DNA of 64,000 nt from Paraglaciecola sp. 20A4 (GCF_011378905.1 NZ_WTPY01000010.1:1-64000); one strand, 5' to 3'; shown: positions 46,529 to 57,052, numbered from the stretch's first letter. Notes: generated by a model not told the origin, from the letters alone. A program made the numbers and translations.

Positions 46529-49141
46529 TTATGCAATGTTCAATGCAGGGATAATATTCTCTTTAGCTGCTTCGGCTGCTTTAGTGAACTCATCAATACG
46601 ATCAAAGTTCAAGTAGCGGAACACATCGCCAGACATAGATTCAATCTTGTTAGCATATTCCATATATTCAGCGGTGGTCGGAATGCGACCAACAATTGCG
46701 CCAACGGCCGCAAGCTCAGCAGAGCACAAATATACATCTGCCCCGTCACCTAAACGGTTAGGGAAGTTACGTGTAGAGGTCGATAATACTGTCGAGTTAG
46801 CTAATACACGCGCTTGGTTACCCATACACAATGAACAACCAGGCATTTCAGTACGCACACCCACACGACCGTAGATGTTGTAATAACCTTCTTCCATCAA
46901 CACAGCTTTGTCCATCTTCGTTGGTGGAGAGATCCACAAACGAGTCGGCAACGTTTTGTTGAATTGCTCAAGCAGTTTACCTGCTGCACGGAAGTGACCG
47001 ATGTTCGTCATACAAGAGCCGATGAACACTTCATCAATCTTAACGCCAGCCACGTCAGACAACGTTTTGGCATCATCTGGATCGTTCGGGCAACAAAGAA
47101 TTGGCTCGTTGATTTCAGCCAGATCAATTTCGATGGTTTCAACGTACTCAGCGTCTTTGTCTGCTTCCATTAACTCTGGGTTAGCAATCCATTCTTCCAT
47201 TTTGCGTGCGCGACGCTCAAGAGTACGTGGGTCTCCGTAACCTTCGTTGATCATCCAACGTAACATCGTAATGTTAGACGTTAAGTACTCAGCAATAGAT
47301 TCTTTAGACATCTTGATAGTACAACCAGCAGCTGAACGTTCTGCAGACGCATCTGATAATTCAAATGCTTGCTCAACGGTTAAGTCATTAAGACCTTCAA
47401 TCTCAAGGATACGACCAGAGAAGGCATTTATTTTACCTTTCTTAGCCACGGTCAAAAGGCCTTGCTTGATACCGTACAATGGAATGGCATGCACCAAATC
47501 ACGTAAAGTAATACCCGGCTTCATTTTACCTTTAAAGCGCACTAATACTGATTCAGGCATATCAAGCGGCATAACACCCGTCGCAGCGGCGAAAGCAACC
47601 AAGCCAGAGCCTGCTGGGAAAGAAATACCCATAGGGAAACGAGTATGTGAATCACCACCTGTACCAACGGTATCAGGCAACAACATGCGGTTTAACCACG
47701 AGTGGATAATACCGTCACCAGGACGTAATGAAACACCACCACGATTCATGATGAAATCAGGTAACGTGTGCTGAGTATCGATGTCCACAGGCTTAGGATA
47801 AGCAGCTGTGTGACAGAAAGACTGCATAGTCAAATCAGCTGAGAAACCTAAACACGCTAAATCTTTAAGTTCGTCACGGGTCATAGGACCAGTAGTATCT
47901 TGTGAACCAACGGTAGTCATCTTAGGTTCGCAGTAGGTACCAGGACGGATCCCATCAACACCACAGGCTTTACCAACCATTTTCTGAGCAAGGGTATAAC
48001 CTTTGCCTGTATCTGCAGGTTGATCAGGCTTACGGAACAAGTCAGATGCCCCTAACTTCAACGATTCACGGGCTTTGTCCGTTAAGCCGCGGCCAATGAT
48101 TAAGTTGATACGGCCACCAGCACGTACTTCGTCTAATAATACCTCAGACTTGTACTCGTACTTAGCTAGTTCTTCGCCAGTTTCAGCGTTAGTGATACGA
48201 CCTTCAAGTGGGAAGATATCAATCACGTCGCCCATATTCATTTTGTCTACGTTAGCTTCAAATACTAACGCACCAGCATCTTCCATTGTGTTGAAGAAGA
48301 TTGGCGCTACATTGTTACCAATACACACACCACCACCACGTTTGTTTGGCACGCCGGGTAAATCTTCACCGAAGAACCAAAGTACAGAGTTAGTCGCTGA
48401 TTTACGCGAAGAGCCTGTACCGACTACATCACCAACAAACGCCACTGGATGGCCTTTGGCTTTAATTTCTTCGATTTGTTTTAGAGGACCTACTTCGCCA
48501 TGTACTTCAGGTGTTAAGCCATCACGAGTCATCTTATAAGCAGCACGAGCATGCAAAGGGATATCAGGACGAGACCATGCATCTGGAGCTGGAGACAAGT
48601 CATCGGTGTTTGTTTCACCGGTCACTTTAAATACTGAATAGGTGATTTTTTCTGGCATATCAGGACGAGAAGTAAACCATTCAGCATCGGCCCAAGACTG
48701 TAAAACGTCTTTAGCGTATTCGTTGCCCGCCTGAGCTTTTTCTTCAACATCATGAAATGCGTCAAACATAAGCAAAGTATGCTTAAGTTCTTCGGCAGCC
48801 AATTCAGCCAAGTCGTTATTATCTAAGGCCTCAACCAAAGTAACGATGTTGTAGCCGCCATGCATGTTACCCAATAACTGGATAGCCGCATCTTTACTAA
48901 TAAGCGGAGACGTCGCTTCGTCATTAACGATAGCGCTTAAAAAGCCTGCTTTTACATATGCAGCTTCATCTACGCCCGGTGGAACTCGCTCTGATAACAA
49001 CTCAAGTAAAAAGTCACCTTCGCCCGCAGGCGGCGCTTTAAGTAACTCAACCAAACCAGCAACTTGCTCGGCATTTAATGGTTTAGGTGGGATACCTTCG
49101 GCAGAACGTTCTTCAACATGTTTACGATATGCTTCTAACAC
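46529..49141 (-). CDS. acnB: Aconitate hydratase B / 2-methylisocitrate dehydratase
   Basis: Main TCA-cycle aconitase, interconverting citrate and isocitrate, and also able to act in the methylcitrate cycle. The 870-residue protein has the AcnB layout: the N-terminal HEAT-like domain ([22 protein letters not shown]), the swivel domain ([23 protein letters not shown]), then the Fe-S core with Cys in FIGSCMTN and the CxxC of [12 protein letters not shown]. Free apo-AcnB binds RNA in enterics. Single gene with a hairpin in its leader (49162-49187) and a strong terminator. Confidence 0.97.
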   Translation of the reverse strand: MLEAYRKHVEERSAEGIPPKPLNAEQVAGLVELLKAPPAGEGDFLLELLSERVPPGVDEAAYVKAGFLSAIVNDEATSPLISKDAAIQLLGNMHGGYNIVTLVEALDNNDLAELAAEELKHTLLMFDAFHDVEEKAQAGNEYAKDVLQSWADAEWFTSRPDMPEKITYSVFKVTGETNTDDLSPAPDAWSRPDIPLHARAAYKMTRDGLTPEVHGEVGPLKQIEEIKAKGHPVAFVGDVVGTGSSRKSATNSVLWFFGEDLPGVPNKRGGGVCIGNNVAPIFFNTMEDAGALVFEANVDKMNMGDVIDIFPLEGRITNAETGEELAKYEYKSEVLLDEVRAGGRINLIIGRGLTDKARESLKLGASDLFRKPDQPADTGKGYTLAQKMVGKACGVDGIRPGTYCEPKMTTVGSQDTTGPMTRDELKDLACLGFSADLTMQSFCHTAAYPKPVDIDTQHTLPDFIMNRGGVSLRPGDGIIHSWLNRMLLPDTVGTGGDSHTRFPMGISFPAGSGLVAFAAATGVMPLDMPESVLVRFKGKMKPGITLRDLVHAIPLYGIKQGLLTVAKKGKINAFSGRILEIEGLNDLTVEQAFELSDASAERSAAGCTIKMSKESIAEYLTSNITMLRWMINEGYGDPRTLERRARKMEEWIANPELMEADKDAEYVETIEIDLAEINEPILCCPNDPDDAKTLSDVAGVKIDEVFIGSCMTNIGHFRAAGKLLEQFNKTLPTRLWISPPTKMDKAVLMEEGYYNIYGRVGVRTEMPGCSLCMGNQARVLANSTVLSTSTRNFPNRLGDGADVYLCSAELAAVGAIVGRIPTTAEYMEYANKIESMSGDVFRYLNFDRIDEFTKAAEAAKENIIPALNIA

Positions 49142-49552
49142 AATTAGGACCTCTTGATTGACTCAAAGAACACCGGACGTTCTTGAGTATGTAAATAAAA
49201 CCGGACAAGTATAAGGCTTAACGCTGTAAAATAAAAACAACCAGTTTATTTACGGCCTTATACCGGCTATTCCCTATAAAAATAGGGGTTAATAAGATGT
49301 TAAGTATCGAGAAAAAGCATTTTACTACAGCCAAAATGCGACTAAATTGAATTTTACCAATCTAATATCATCAAAAAGTGCTAGAAACTTAAAAGCACTC
49401 ACTCAATTTGAGTCTACTTCTTGTCTATGTCAGTTAAATAACAATTTAACGTTCGAATAAGGTTAATAAATATACCTGAATAATTAGTGTCAATTTAACC
49501 CAAAAACAACAATATGTTATATATGAAATATCATTTTTATCAGGAAGATAGC
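49142..49552. other. Intergenic region between acnB and SMP-30-like gene
   Basis: About 410 bases between divergent genes. A hairpin, AAGAAC (49166-49171) with GTTCTT (49179-49184), loop ACCGGAC, lies 25-46 bases upstream of the acnB start. The rest is AT-rich and shows no ORF I would support. Confidence 0.45.
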
Positions 49553-50638
49553 ATGAAAATTTTCAAATTCAGTATTTTGCTTGCAGTTGCATCCGCAGCC
49601 TATTTGCTCCTGTGGCCCGTTCCCATTGAACCAAAGGCTTGGCTAGCGCCAAAAGAACGTGGCTATACAGGCCCTTATACTCAGAATAAAAAGTTAGCTA
49701 ATATAGACACCTTATCACTGCAAGGTCAACAAGGTCCGGAAGACTTTGCCTTGGCCAGCGACGGAACAATCGCTACTGCCACCCATTCTGGCAATATCAT
49801 GCTCTTAAAGCCCGGTGCTGAACGATTTGAACCTTGGCTCAATACAGGAGGACGGCCATTGGGAATCGAATTTGATAAACACGGTAACTTATTGGTAGCA
49901 GATGCAGAAAAAGGGTTGTTAGCCATTAATTCCCAAAGCGAGATAATCGTACTTAGCAATGAGGTGAACGGTAGTAAAATAGTGTATGCAGATGATGTGG
50001 ATGTGGCGCAAAACGGCATGATTTATTTTACAGATGCCACCACTAAGTTCTCAGCCCAAGAATTTGGCGGAACATTAGCCGCAAGCTTATTGGAAGTGAT
50101 AGAACACGCGGGTAATGGACGGTTATTAGCTTACGATCCACAAAGTAAGGAAACAACAATATTGCTCGACGGATTAGTCTTCGCCAATGGGGTAGCCGTG
50201 AGTCATGATCAACAATCTTTATTGGTTAATGAGACAGGCAGTTACCGAGTCCTGCGGTATTGGTTAAGTGGTCCAAAAGCTAAACAGGTCGATATTGTTA
50301 TCGATAACTTACCTGGTTTTCCCGACAATATTGCCCAATCCCCTACTGGTGGTTACTGGCTCGGGTTTGCGTCACCTCGCTCAAAAAGCCTAGATGCATT
50401 AGACGATTCGCCCTTTCTGCGTAAAGTCATGCAGCGTTTGCCTGCATTTATGCGCCCGGGAGCCATAGATTATGGGCATGTGGTTAAAATAGATGAAAAT
50501 GGTCAAGTCATTAAGGATTTACAAGATCCAAGCGGCGCATACCCGTTCACCACTGGCGTACTTGAAACGGATGACGCCATATATATCAGCAGTTTAACGG
50601 CTGATAGAGTAGGCCGAAAAAAACTAACCTTACTCTAA
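49553..50638 (+). CDS. SMP-30/strictosidine synthase-like exported protein
   Basis: A 361-residue six-bladed beta-propeller protein of the SMP-30/gluconolactonase and strictosidine synthase-like group. The ATG at 49553 is preceded by CAGGAAG and opens a signal anchor (MKIFKFSILLAVASAAYLLLW). Propeller features include GPEDFALASDGTIATATHSG, GRPLGIEFDKHGNLLVADAEKG, VYADDVDVAQNGMIYFTDAT and GLVFANGVAVSHD; these resemble a calcium-dependent lactonase site. Substrate unknown. The coding frame continues upstream to 49514 but that start lacks a good ribosome-binding site. Confidence 0.82.
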   Translation: MKIFKFSILLAVASAAYLLLWPVPIEPKAWLAPKERGYTGPYTQNKKLANIDTLSLQGQQGPEDFALASDGTIATATHSGNIMLLKPGAERFEPWLNTGGRPLGIEFDKHGNLLVADAEKGLLAINSQSEIIVLSNEVNGSKIVYADDVDVAQNGMIYFTDATTKFSAQEFGGTLAASLLEVIEHAGNGRLLAYDPQSKETTILLDGLVFANGVAVSHDQQSLLVNETGSYRVLRYWLSGPKAKQVDIVIDNLPGFPDNIAQSPTGGYWLGFASPRSKSLDALDDSPFLRKVMQRLPAFMRPGAIDYGHVVKIDENGQVIKDLQDPSGAYPFTTGVLETDDAIYISSLTADRVGRKKLTLL

Positions 50639-50692
50639 GCCTTACTCTAAGCCTTAATCCAGCTTAAGACATAATTGATGGATCACCTTACG

Positions 50693-50953
50693 TCACCCAG
50701 TCGGTGCTTTCCGCCCGTGGTCTTTTTGTTGACAGGTTGGATTTGCTCCCCAGCGCCGTTTATCATCAATACTTTTCTTTATTCTTTGCCCTGCATCGTC
50801 AGCCTGTAAAAATTTCTTAGCTCTATAAAAACACCCTACTTTTTTACCTTTAATAGGAGACATATTTTCATAGGCATCACTTCTTTGCCCTTTATTTCCG
50901 GCGTTTGGCGAGCATTTTAAGCTAAAGACGCATCTCTGGCACGTCCCTAGCAA
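50693..50953 (-). CDS. Doubtful small Cys-rich ORF without ATG start
   Basis: An 86-codon frame from TTG (50953). The frame stays open upstream to about 51014, where it reads EKRSISVICSLLTYWLLLG, which resembles a signal peptide, but I find no ATG or GTG there, only TTG or ATT. The product has five Cys (TCQRCVF, LKCSP, GCFYR, PTCQQ) and many Lys and Arg. Codon choice looks coding-like. It could be a real small secreted protein, a gene that lost its start, or chance. Confidence 0.3.
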   Translation of the reverse strand: MLGTCQRCVFSLKCSPNAGNKGQRSDAYENMSPIKGKKVGCFYRAKKFLQADDAGQRIKKSIDDKRRWGANPTCQQKDHGRKAPTG

Positions 50954-51038
50954 CAGCCAATAAGTTAATAAAGAGCAAATAACGCTTATAGAGCGCTTCT
51001 CGCAAATAATTTTTTAGCTTAAGAACAAAGGAGACATC

Positions 51039-51584
51039 ATGAGTAATTCCTTGGAAAATAAACGGGTAGCTATTTTAGCCACCAACGGATTCGAGCAAAG
51101 TGAGCTTTTTTATCCGTTAAACGCTTTAAAGGAGGCTAACGTAAGTGTCGACATCATCTCGCTACAAAAAGGCTCTATTAAAGGCTGGGACGAAGACAAT
51201 TGGGGAGATTCCATTAAGGTCGACCTAACCATACAAGAAGCTAAAAGTGAAGATTACGATGCCTTGGTACTACCCGGCGGTTTGTTCAACCCGGATACGC
51301 TTCGCACCAGTAAAGCAGCCATTGCCTTTATCAAAGATTTCTTTAGTGACGAGAAACAAAGACCAGTCGCGGCGGTGTGTCATGGACCTTGGTTATTGAT
51401 AGAAGCGGGAATAGTAAAGGGTCGTAACTTAACGTCTTACCCAAGTATCAAAACTGATTTACGCAATGCTGGTGCCAACTGGCAGGATGCTCAAGTGCTG
51501 ATTGATGGCCAAATCATTACCAGCCGAAATCCAGATGATTTACCGGCGTTTAGCGAACAAATTATCAAAGCGCTGAATCAATAG
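51039..51584 (+). CDS. DJ-1/PfpI family protein (YhbO-like)
   Basis: A 181-residue cytoplasmic protein of the PfpI type, related to YhbO-like stress proteins. The nucleophile elbow AVCHGPWLL carries the conserved Cys-His pair, and the acidic partner residue is likely the Glu in GFEQSELFYPL. Proposed activities in the family (glyoxalase, deglycase, protease) remain debated. AAAGGAG precedes the ATG. Single gene. Confidence 0.9.
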   Translation: MSNSLENKRVAILATNGFEQSELFYPLNALKEANVSVDIISLQKGSIKGWDEDNWGDSIKVDLTIQEAKSEDYDALVLPGGLFNPDTLRTSKAAIAFIKDFFSDEKQRPVAAVCHGPWLLIEAGIVKGRNLTSYPSIKTDLRNAGANWQDAQVLIDGQIITSRNPDDLPAFSEQIIKALNQ

Positions 51585-51988
51585 ACCGTCATTAGCCCAA
51601 TTTCCGAGACGATAACAGACGCAAATATGTGGCTGTTGTCGTTTTGCCCGCCTGATAATATATGCATAATCCCTCTTGCAACGCTTCTATATACCCATGT
51701 GGATTAGTAAAGCCTCGCCCAACAACAGTACACCGCCCATTTACCCTATTAAATGTCGAAATTTCTTACATCTATGTTGACTAAGAATTAAGTCATAAAT
51801 TTAAGTAATTGAAATAATACCCTATTTTGGGTTTGGCCTAATATGTGCTGTTCCTCGGTATATGTTTAATATTACTTAGCATACAAAATCCCATATTGGG
51901 CATTTTAACTTAACTCAATTTATTACGTCTTGATGCCATAAAACCAAGTACTTGTTGTCCGAATTGAAATTACCGGAGACTTAACACT
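51585..51988. other. Upstream region of the CHRD gene
   Basis: About 405 bases, AT-rich, with no supported ORF. It contains a sigma-54-type promoter (51834-51849) and two related dyads, ACCCTATTTTGGGT (51819-51832) and CCCATATTGGG (51890-51900). Confidence 0.5.
51834..51849 (+). promoter_or_regulatory. Sigma-54-type promoter candidate
   Basis: TGGCCTAATATGTGCT carries GG and GC separated by exactly 10 bases, the invariant spacing of -24/-12 promoters (consensus TGGCAC-N5-TTGCW). Transcription would begin near 51860, giving a leader of about 130 bases to the CHRD gene. PEP-CTERM genes in several bacteria with exosortases are controlled by a sigma-54 activator, which makes the match more credible. 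Confidence 0.5.
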
Positions 51989-52504
51989 ATGTTCAAATTT
52001 ACCAGCTCAGCTCGATTTTTACAGTTAGTCATGCTCATGACAGTGATGGCTATTGCTCCGGCAAAAGCCAGCTTAATTTCTTTTTCTGCCGCGATTGATG
52101 GGCTTCAGGCCAATGCGGGAAACGGTACCGGCAGCTTAGCAACCGGCGTAGCGAATATGTGGCTTGACGATATAACGAATGACTTTTCTTGGATGGTCAG
52201 TTGGACCGGCTTGGCTGACGTAACTGCGGCCCATTTTCATGGTCCGGCAACACCCATGCAAAATGCAGGGGTTCAATTAGCTCTCGATAGCACCATAAAC
52301 CCATCCATGGGCAATGCACTATTATCAAATCAGCAAGCAACCGATTTACTGGCTGGAATGTGGTATATAAATATACACACAGCGACCTATGGCGGCGGCG
52401 AAATACGTGGTCAAGTGTTACGGGAGGTCTCTACGCCAGGCGCGTTTTCATTATTAATGTTGCCATTGGCAGCGCTAGTATACTTGCGCCGCCGCCGTCA
52501 ATAA
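51989..52504 (+). CDS. CHRD-domain exported protein with PEP-CTERM-like tail
   Basis: A 171-residue exported protein: signal peptide ending in PAKAS, one CHRD domain (about 30-142; ISFSAAIDGLQ, TAAHFHGPATPMQNAGVQL, WYINIHTATYGGGEIRGQV), then a C-terminal tripartite tail. The tail is STPG, a hydrophobic helix (AFSLLMLPLAALVYL) and RRRRQ, which has the layout of a PEP-CTERM exosortase sorting signal with STPG in place of PEP. CHRD domains are of uncertain function. CGGAGA precedes the ATG. The upstream region carries a sigma-54-type promoter. No exosortase gene is in the window. Confidence 0.85.
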   Translation: MFKFTSSARFLQLVMLMTVMAIAPAKASLISFSAAIDGLQANAGNGTGSLATGVANMWLDDITNDFSWMVSWTGLADVTAAHFHGPATPMQNAGVQLALDSTINPSMGNALLSNQQATDLLAGMWYINIHTATYGGGEIRGQVLREVSTPGAFSLLMLPLAALVYLRRRRQ

Positions 52505-52529
52505 GTCAAACATTGTCTATCACGTTACC

Positions 52530-52558
52530 AAAAGTCACACTTATTTAGCGTGGCTTTT
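52530..52558 (+). terminator. Terminator of the CHRD gene
   Basis: AAAAGTCACAC and GCGTGGCTTTT form an 11-base hairpin arm pair with one G-U pair and one mismatch, and a 7-base loop, 26 bases past the stop. It overlaps the last codons of ygiQ, which converges from the other side. Confidence 0.55.
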
Positions 52559-54865
52559 AGCATTAGGCTTAGATTTCTTGCGGCTAGTGGCGTCGGCGGC
52601 AGCCGCTTTATTGTGCGGTTGATTATCACTAAAGCGGGTCAATCCTTGTTGCGCCTTTTTGGCGTTAGGCGAATGAGATCCTTTGCCTTTAGCGTAAGCT
52701 TTATTCGCTGCGCGTTTTGCGTATTCTTTGTGATCGCGCCCTTTAAGCTCGTTACGCCCCTCTGCCGGCACTAAGCACTGCGCGCCATTTCCAATCAGGT
52801 ATGCCTTACCCATCTCGGTCAATGTCTTACGCAATAATGGCCAGTTGACCGGATCGTGGTAACGCAAGAATGCCCGATGCAGACGACGATGAATTTCACC
52901 TTTAGGGATCGACACATCTTCACTCTTATGCGTCACTTTATGGATTGGGTTTTTACCCGTGTGATACATAGTTGTGGCATTTGCCATCGGCGATGGATAG
53001 AAGTTTTGCACTTGATCTAATTTAAAATTACGCTCTTTTAACCATAGCGCCAGATTCAACATATCTTCATCTTCAGTGCCTGGATGGGCAGAGATAAAAT
53101 ACGGGATGAGGTACTGATCTTTGCCGGCTTCTTTGGTGTATTTGTCGAACATTTCTTTAAAGCGGTCATAGGTACCCATGCCCGGCTTCATCATTTTATC
53201 AAGCGGCGCTTTTTCAGTGTGCTCAGGGGCAATTTTAAGATAACCACCTACATGATGGGTCACCAGTTCACGTACATAATTAGGATCTTCAATGGCTAAA
53301 TCGTAGCGCACGCCAGATGCAATCAGAACCTTTTTAACACCTTCGACCTTTCGGGCTTTACGATACAGCTCTACTGTAGGCGTTTGGTCTGTATCTAGAT
53401 GGCCGCAAATTTCTGGCCACACACAGGATAAACGGCGACACGCCTGTTCAGCCTTAGGACTTTTACAGCGCAATTTATACATGTTTGCGGTAGGTCCGCC
53501 CAAGTCTGAAATAACGCCGGTAAAACCAGGCACTTTGTCACGAATTTGTTCTATTTCTCGAATAATCGATTCTTCAGAGCGACTTTGTATCACCCGCCCC
53601 TCATGCTCAGTGATCGAGCAAAATGTGCAACCGCCGAAACAACCACGCATAATATTCACCGAGGTTTTTATCATGTCGTAAGCGGGTATTTTGGCTTTGC
53701 CGTAGCTAGGGTGTGGTACTCGGGCATAGGGTAAATCGAATACGGCATCCATTTCTTCGGTTTCAAGTGGATAAGCAGGTGGATTAATCCAAATAATTCT
53801 ATCGCCATGTCTCTGCGCCAAGGCACGGGCACAACCTGGATTGGTTTCTTTATGCAAGATGCGAGAAGTGTGTGCGTAATGGGTTTTTTCAGCGCGAACC
53901 ACATCATAGGGCGGCAATAACACATAGGTTTTATCCCACGGTTTGCGTCTTTGGGTTTTTGAGGTAAAAGGTTGTACCACAATCGGCTGAGCTTTTTGCT
54001 CTTCAATAGCAGCCTGTTTTTCAGCTTCAGAAGAGATTGCGCACTTGTCTTCAATCATCTCATAGGGACTAATGACGGGATCAATTTTTCCAATGCTATC
54101 AAGATGCGTTGAATCAACCCCTTGCCAACCAGGCAGCGGTTCTTTGCGAATAACAGCAGTACCGCGAATATCCTGCATTTGCTCGATGGTTTCACCCGCA
54201 GCAAAGCGGTGTGCCATTTCAAGCAATGGCCGTTCAGCGTTACCAAACATGAGCATATCGGCTTTAGAATCAAATAATACAGAGCGACGTACTTTATCTG
54301 ACCAATAATCGTAATGAGCAATACGTCGTAAACTCGCCTCTATACCACCAATGACGACAGGTTTTTTATAAGCTTCTTTACACCGCTGGGTGTAAACGGT
54401 TACCGCGCGATCAGGGCGTTTGCCTCCTTCATTGTTAGCCGTATAGGCATCGTCATGACGCAGTTTACGCTCAGCAGTGTAACGATTGATCATGGAGTCC
54501 ATATTACCTGCGGTTACACCAAAAAATAGGTTAGGCTCACCGAGCTGCATAAAGTCATTCTTATTGGTCCAATCTGGCTGGGAAATAATCCCCACACGGA
54601 ATCCTTGAGACTCAAGCACACGACCAATCACCGCCATACCGAAACTAGGGTGATCAACATATGCATCCCCAGTCACAATAATAATATCGCAGCTATCCCA
54701 ACCTAAGATGTCCATTTCTTTGCGTGACATGGGTAAAAATGGCGCAGGGCCAAAACACTCAGCCCAATACTTGGGATAAGAAAAAAGGCCGCGTTCGGCT
54801 TTCATACGCCCTACAGGTTGGCGTTTAACAGGCGATTTGGCGACAGGTTGACTCAGGTTGGACAT
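52541..54865 (-). CDS. ygiQ: YgiQ family radical SAM protein
   Basis: A 774-residue radical SAM protein. The iron-sulfur Cys triad is in [18 protein letters not shown] (about 402-410), following a long N-terminal B12-binding-like region ([37 protein letters not shown]). The C-terminal part is Lys-rich and low in complexity, about 80 residues, as is usual in this family. The reaction is unknown. I started at ATG 54865, where GGAG lies upstream, dropping four codons from the longest frame. Confidence 0.92.
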   Translation of the reverse strand: MSNLSQPVAKSPVKRQPVGRMKAERGLFSYPKYWAECFGPAPFLPMSRKEMDILGWDSCDIIIVTGDAYVDHPSFGMAVIGRVLESQGFRVGIISQPDWTNKNDFMQLGEPNLFFGVTAGNMDSMINRYTAERKLRHDDAYTANNEGGKRPDRAVTVYTQRCKEAYKKPVVIGGIEASLRRIAHYDYWSDKVRRSVLFDSKADMLMFGNAERPLLEMAHRFAAGETIEQMQDIRGTAVIRKEPLPGWQGVDSTHLDSIGKIDPVISPYEMIEDKCAISSEAEKQAAIEEQKAQPIVVQPFTSKTQRRKPWDKTYVLLPPYDVVRAEKTHYAHTSRILHKETNPGCARALAQRHGDRIIWINPPAYPLETEEMDAVFDLPYARVPHPSYGKAKIPAYDMIKTSVNIMRGCFGGCTFCSITEHEGRVIQSRSEESIIREIEQIRDKVPGFTGVISDLGGPTANMYKLRCKSPKAEQACRRLSCVWPEICGHLDTDQTPTVELYRKARKVEGVKKVLIASGVRYDLAIEDPNYVRELVTHHVGGYLKIAPEHTEKAPLDKMMKPGMGTYDRFKEMFDKYTKEAGKDQYLIPYFISAHPGTEDEDMLNLALWLKERNFKLDQVQNFYPSPMANATTMYHTGKNPIHKVTHKSEDVSIPKGEIHRRLHRAFLRYHDPVNWPLLRKTLTEMGKAYLIGNGAQCLVPAEGRNELKGRDHKEYAKRAANKAYAKGKGSHSPNAKKAQQGLTRFSDNQPHNKAAAADATSRKKSKPNAKSHAK

Positions 54866-54990
54866 ACAACTCCACAAAAAAATAAAAATGTGCTTAAAAT
54901 TTGACCGCAGGAGTATATACCTAAAGTGCTTTTTAGCCCAGTAAAGTCGTTCGAAAAAGGGAATTAAAGACGCGGTGACATAGAGTGTAC

Positions 54991-55014
54991 ATGCCCATCA
55001 AAATCGATGGGCAT
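54991..55014. terminator. Hairpin after the lytic transglycosylase gene
   Basis: ATGCCCATC and GATGGGCAT form a perfect 9-bp stem with a 6-base loop, 22 bases past the transglycosylase stop. It lacks a clear T-run on the minus strand, so it may be a weak terminator or a 3'-end stabiliser. Confidence 0.5.
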
Positions 55015-55035
55015 TAAGGCTATCAAAACACTAAC

Positions 55036-56307
55036 CTAAGAGTTAGTTGGTAACGGCTGGCTCATTAAGGCATCGAACACATTACGGGCAGGATAACCGT
55101 CTGCAATCATGTCCTGGGAAAGTTGAAATTGCCGAATACCACTGCGAGTACCGGGACCTAAAATACCGTCAGCCTTACCCACATCAAAACCCAGCTCATT
55201 TAATTTGTCTTGCAACTGGCGCATTTCATCCACTGTGTAACTCGGCAAATGCGGCAATGGTTTTGAGAGCGTACCTAGTCCAGCAATTCGATCAGCAAGA
55301 TGCCCAACGGCAATGCCGTAATATTCAGAGTTATTCCAACGCAAGATCACGTTAAAGTTTTTATAGGCTAAAAATGCTGGTCCGTCATGGCCCGCAGGGA
55401 CTAACAATGCGCCCTTAATATCGCCTGTACCGATAGCCTTACCATCGGTACGCGTGACGCCCGCTGTATTCCAAATGGATAACGGCTTCGGGTCGTTTTT
55501 ACCGGCCAGTAAATAATTAAACGATGCAGGTAAACTAACTTCCCGCCCCCATTTATATCCTGACTGCCACCCCAAATTTTTTAAGAAGTTAGCAGCTGAT
55601 GCGAGGGCGTCTTTCTCACTATCCCACAGATTTATCTGCCCATCTTTATCACCATCTACCGCATATTTCATATAAGCCGATGGCATAAATTGAGTATGCC
55701 CCATTGCCCCAGCCCATGAGCCAACCATTTGCTGATCATCTAATTTTTCACGATCGATAAGAAGTAAGGCTTGCATCAATTCACTAGAAAAATAACGGCT
55801 CCGGCGATTATCGCACGCCAATGTCACCAAAGAATCAATCACCGGACTTTTACCTTTGTAGGATCCGAAATTAGTTTCGAGCCCCCAAAAAGCTAATAAA
55901 TATTGTGCAGGTACACCGTATTCTTTATTCAACTGAGCGAGGAACGCGCGATGTTTAGCCATCATTTGTTGGCCTTTCTCAATACGCCATGTATTCACGC
56001 GCTTATCAAAATAATCGGTAAACGTTTGCACGAATTCTGGCTGATTGCGATCCAGCGAAATAATTTTTTCTTTATATTTTGCGTTACCCAATACGTCCTG
56101 AGTCACCCGCGTTGATACGCCAGCCGTTTTAGCTTGGCTTTGCAGCTCAATCACGCATTGATCAAAAAGCTCACGAGGACTGTTCCCATCAGCAACCTCT
56201 TCTTGAGGTTTATCGTTAGAAGACACCTGTGAATAGACCGGTAGACTCATGCTACCCATCAGCGACAACAAACCAATAACCGAATATCTACTTAACACTG
56301 TATGCAA
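55036..56307 (-). CDS. Lytic murein transglycosylase with peptidoglycan-binding domain
   Basis: Cleaves MurNAc-GlcNAc links in peptidoglycan with formation of 1,6-anhydroMurNAc. The 423-residue MltB-like protein has a signal peptide ending in PVYS, the catalytic Glu in AFWGLETNFGSYKG (about 145), QFMPSAYMKYAVDGDKDGQINLWD, and a C-terminal PG_binding_1 domain (about 355-415; MRQLQDKLNELGFDVGKADGILGPGTRSGIRQFQ). No lipobox, so it is periplasmic and soluble. The anhydro-sugars it makes are what amgK-murU would recycle. Confidence 0.92.
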   Translation of the reverse strand: MHTVLSRYSVIGLLSLMGSMSLPVYSQVSSNDKPQEEVADGNSPRELFDQCVIELQSQAKTAGVSTRVTQDVLGNAKYKEKIISLDRNQPEFVQTFTDYFDKRVNTWRIEKGQQMMAKHRAFLAQLNKEYGVPAQYLLAFWGLETNFGSYKGKSPVIDSLVTLACDNRRSRYFSSELMQALLLIDREKLDDQQMVGSWAGAMGHTQFMPSAYMKYAVDGDKDGQINLWDSEKDALASAANFLKNLGWQSGYKWGREVSLPASFNYLLAGKNDPKPLSIWNTAGVTRTDGKAIGTGDIKGALLVPAGHDGPAFLAYKNFNVILRWNNSEYYGIAVGHLADRIAGLGTLSKPLPHLPSYTVDEMRQLQDKLNELGFDVGKADGILGPGTRSGIRQFQLSQDMIADGYPARNVFDALMSQPLPTNS

Positions 56308-56446
56308 CTTATACTCTCACTCATTATAAATACCTGAAACCATGGGGTATCATGCTAAATCACTAGCGGAAATTAACAGATTTGGGCAGAGTTTACCTAC
56401 ACAAATTCAGCTTTATTTACCCCCATGATATATCAACGCAGACATA

Positions 56447-56983
56447 CTAACTGTCGTCTTCAATCCCTGCAATAACACGTCGCCAAACTGATTCAGCCAT
56501 AATGTCAGTGTTGGCTTCCACATGGTCAAGCCACGTTTTACCAATCAAGTGATCATATTCGTGTAAAAAAATTCGTGCCACAAAGCCTTCTAATCGCAGG
56601 GTAACTGGCTCACCTTCTCGGGTTTGATACTCAATTTCTACCCACTGTGCTCGGCGGATATAACCTCGTAAACCAGGAACCGACAAACACCCTTCCCAAT
56701 CTTTTACGGTTTCGTTAGCGCTGTGTATCACTTTTGGGTTAATCAGTACTAGGGGTGCCATGTTTGGCGCATCGGGATACCGCGGGCTAGGTCGTGATGC
56801 AATAATCATTACGGCACGTTCGTCAAAAACCTGTGGCGCCGCAATACCTACCCCATTGGCTACTTGCATGGTCTGCATTAAGTCGTCAATAAAGGTTTGC
56901 AAGGCTGCGTTGTTAATTTCGCTGTCAGTAACAGGTTTGGCCATGCTACGCAGTATGGGTTCTCCCACTTGAGCAATTTTCAT
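56447..56983 (-). CDS. def: Peptide deformylase
   Basis: Removes the formyl group from nascent proteins. The 178-residue metalloenzyme shows all three motifs: GVGIAAPQ (44-51), EGCLSVPG (97-104) with metal ligand Cys99, and HEYDH (141-145) in the place of HExxH. I started at ATG 56983, the family N-terminus (MKIAQVGEPILRSMAKPV); the frame extends 7 codons upstream. It is likely one of several deformylases, since this copy is not next to fmt. Confidence 0.92.
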   Translation of the reverse strand: MKIAQVGEPILRSMAKPVTDSEINNAALQTFIDDLMQTMQVANGVGIAAPQVFDERAVMIIASRPSPRYPDAPNMAPLVLINPKVIHSANETVKDWEGCLSVPGLRGYIRRAQWVEIEYQTREGEPVTLRLEGFVARIFLHEYDHLIGKTWLDHVEANTDIMAESVWRRVIAGIEDDS

Positions 56984-57052
56984 ATAAATGTTCTCGATAT
57001 ACATTGATTCGTACAGCGTTATTGTATGCGGTTTACACTAACGCACTGATAT

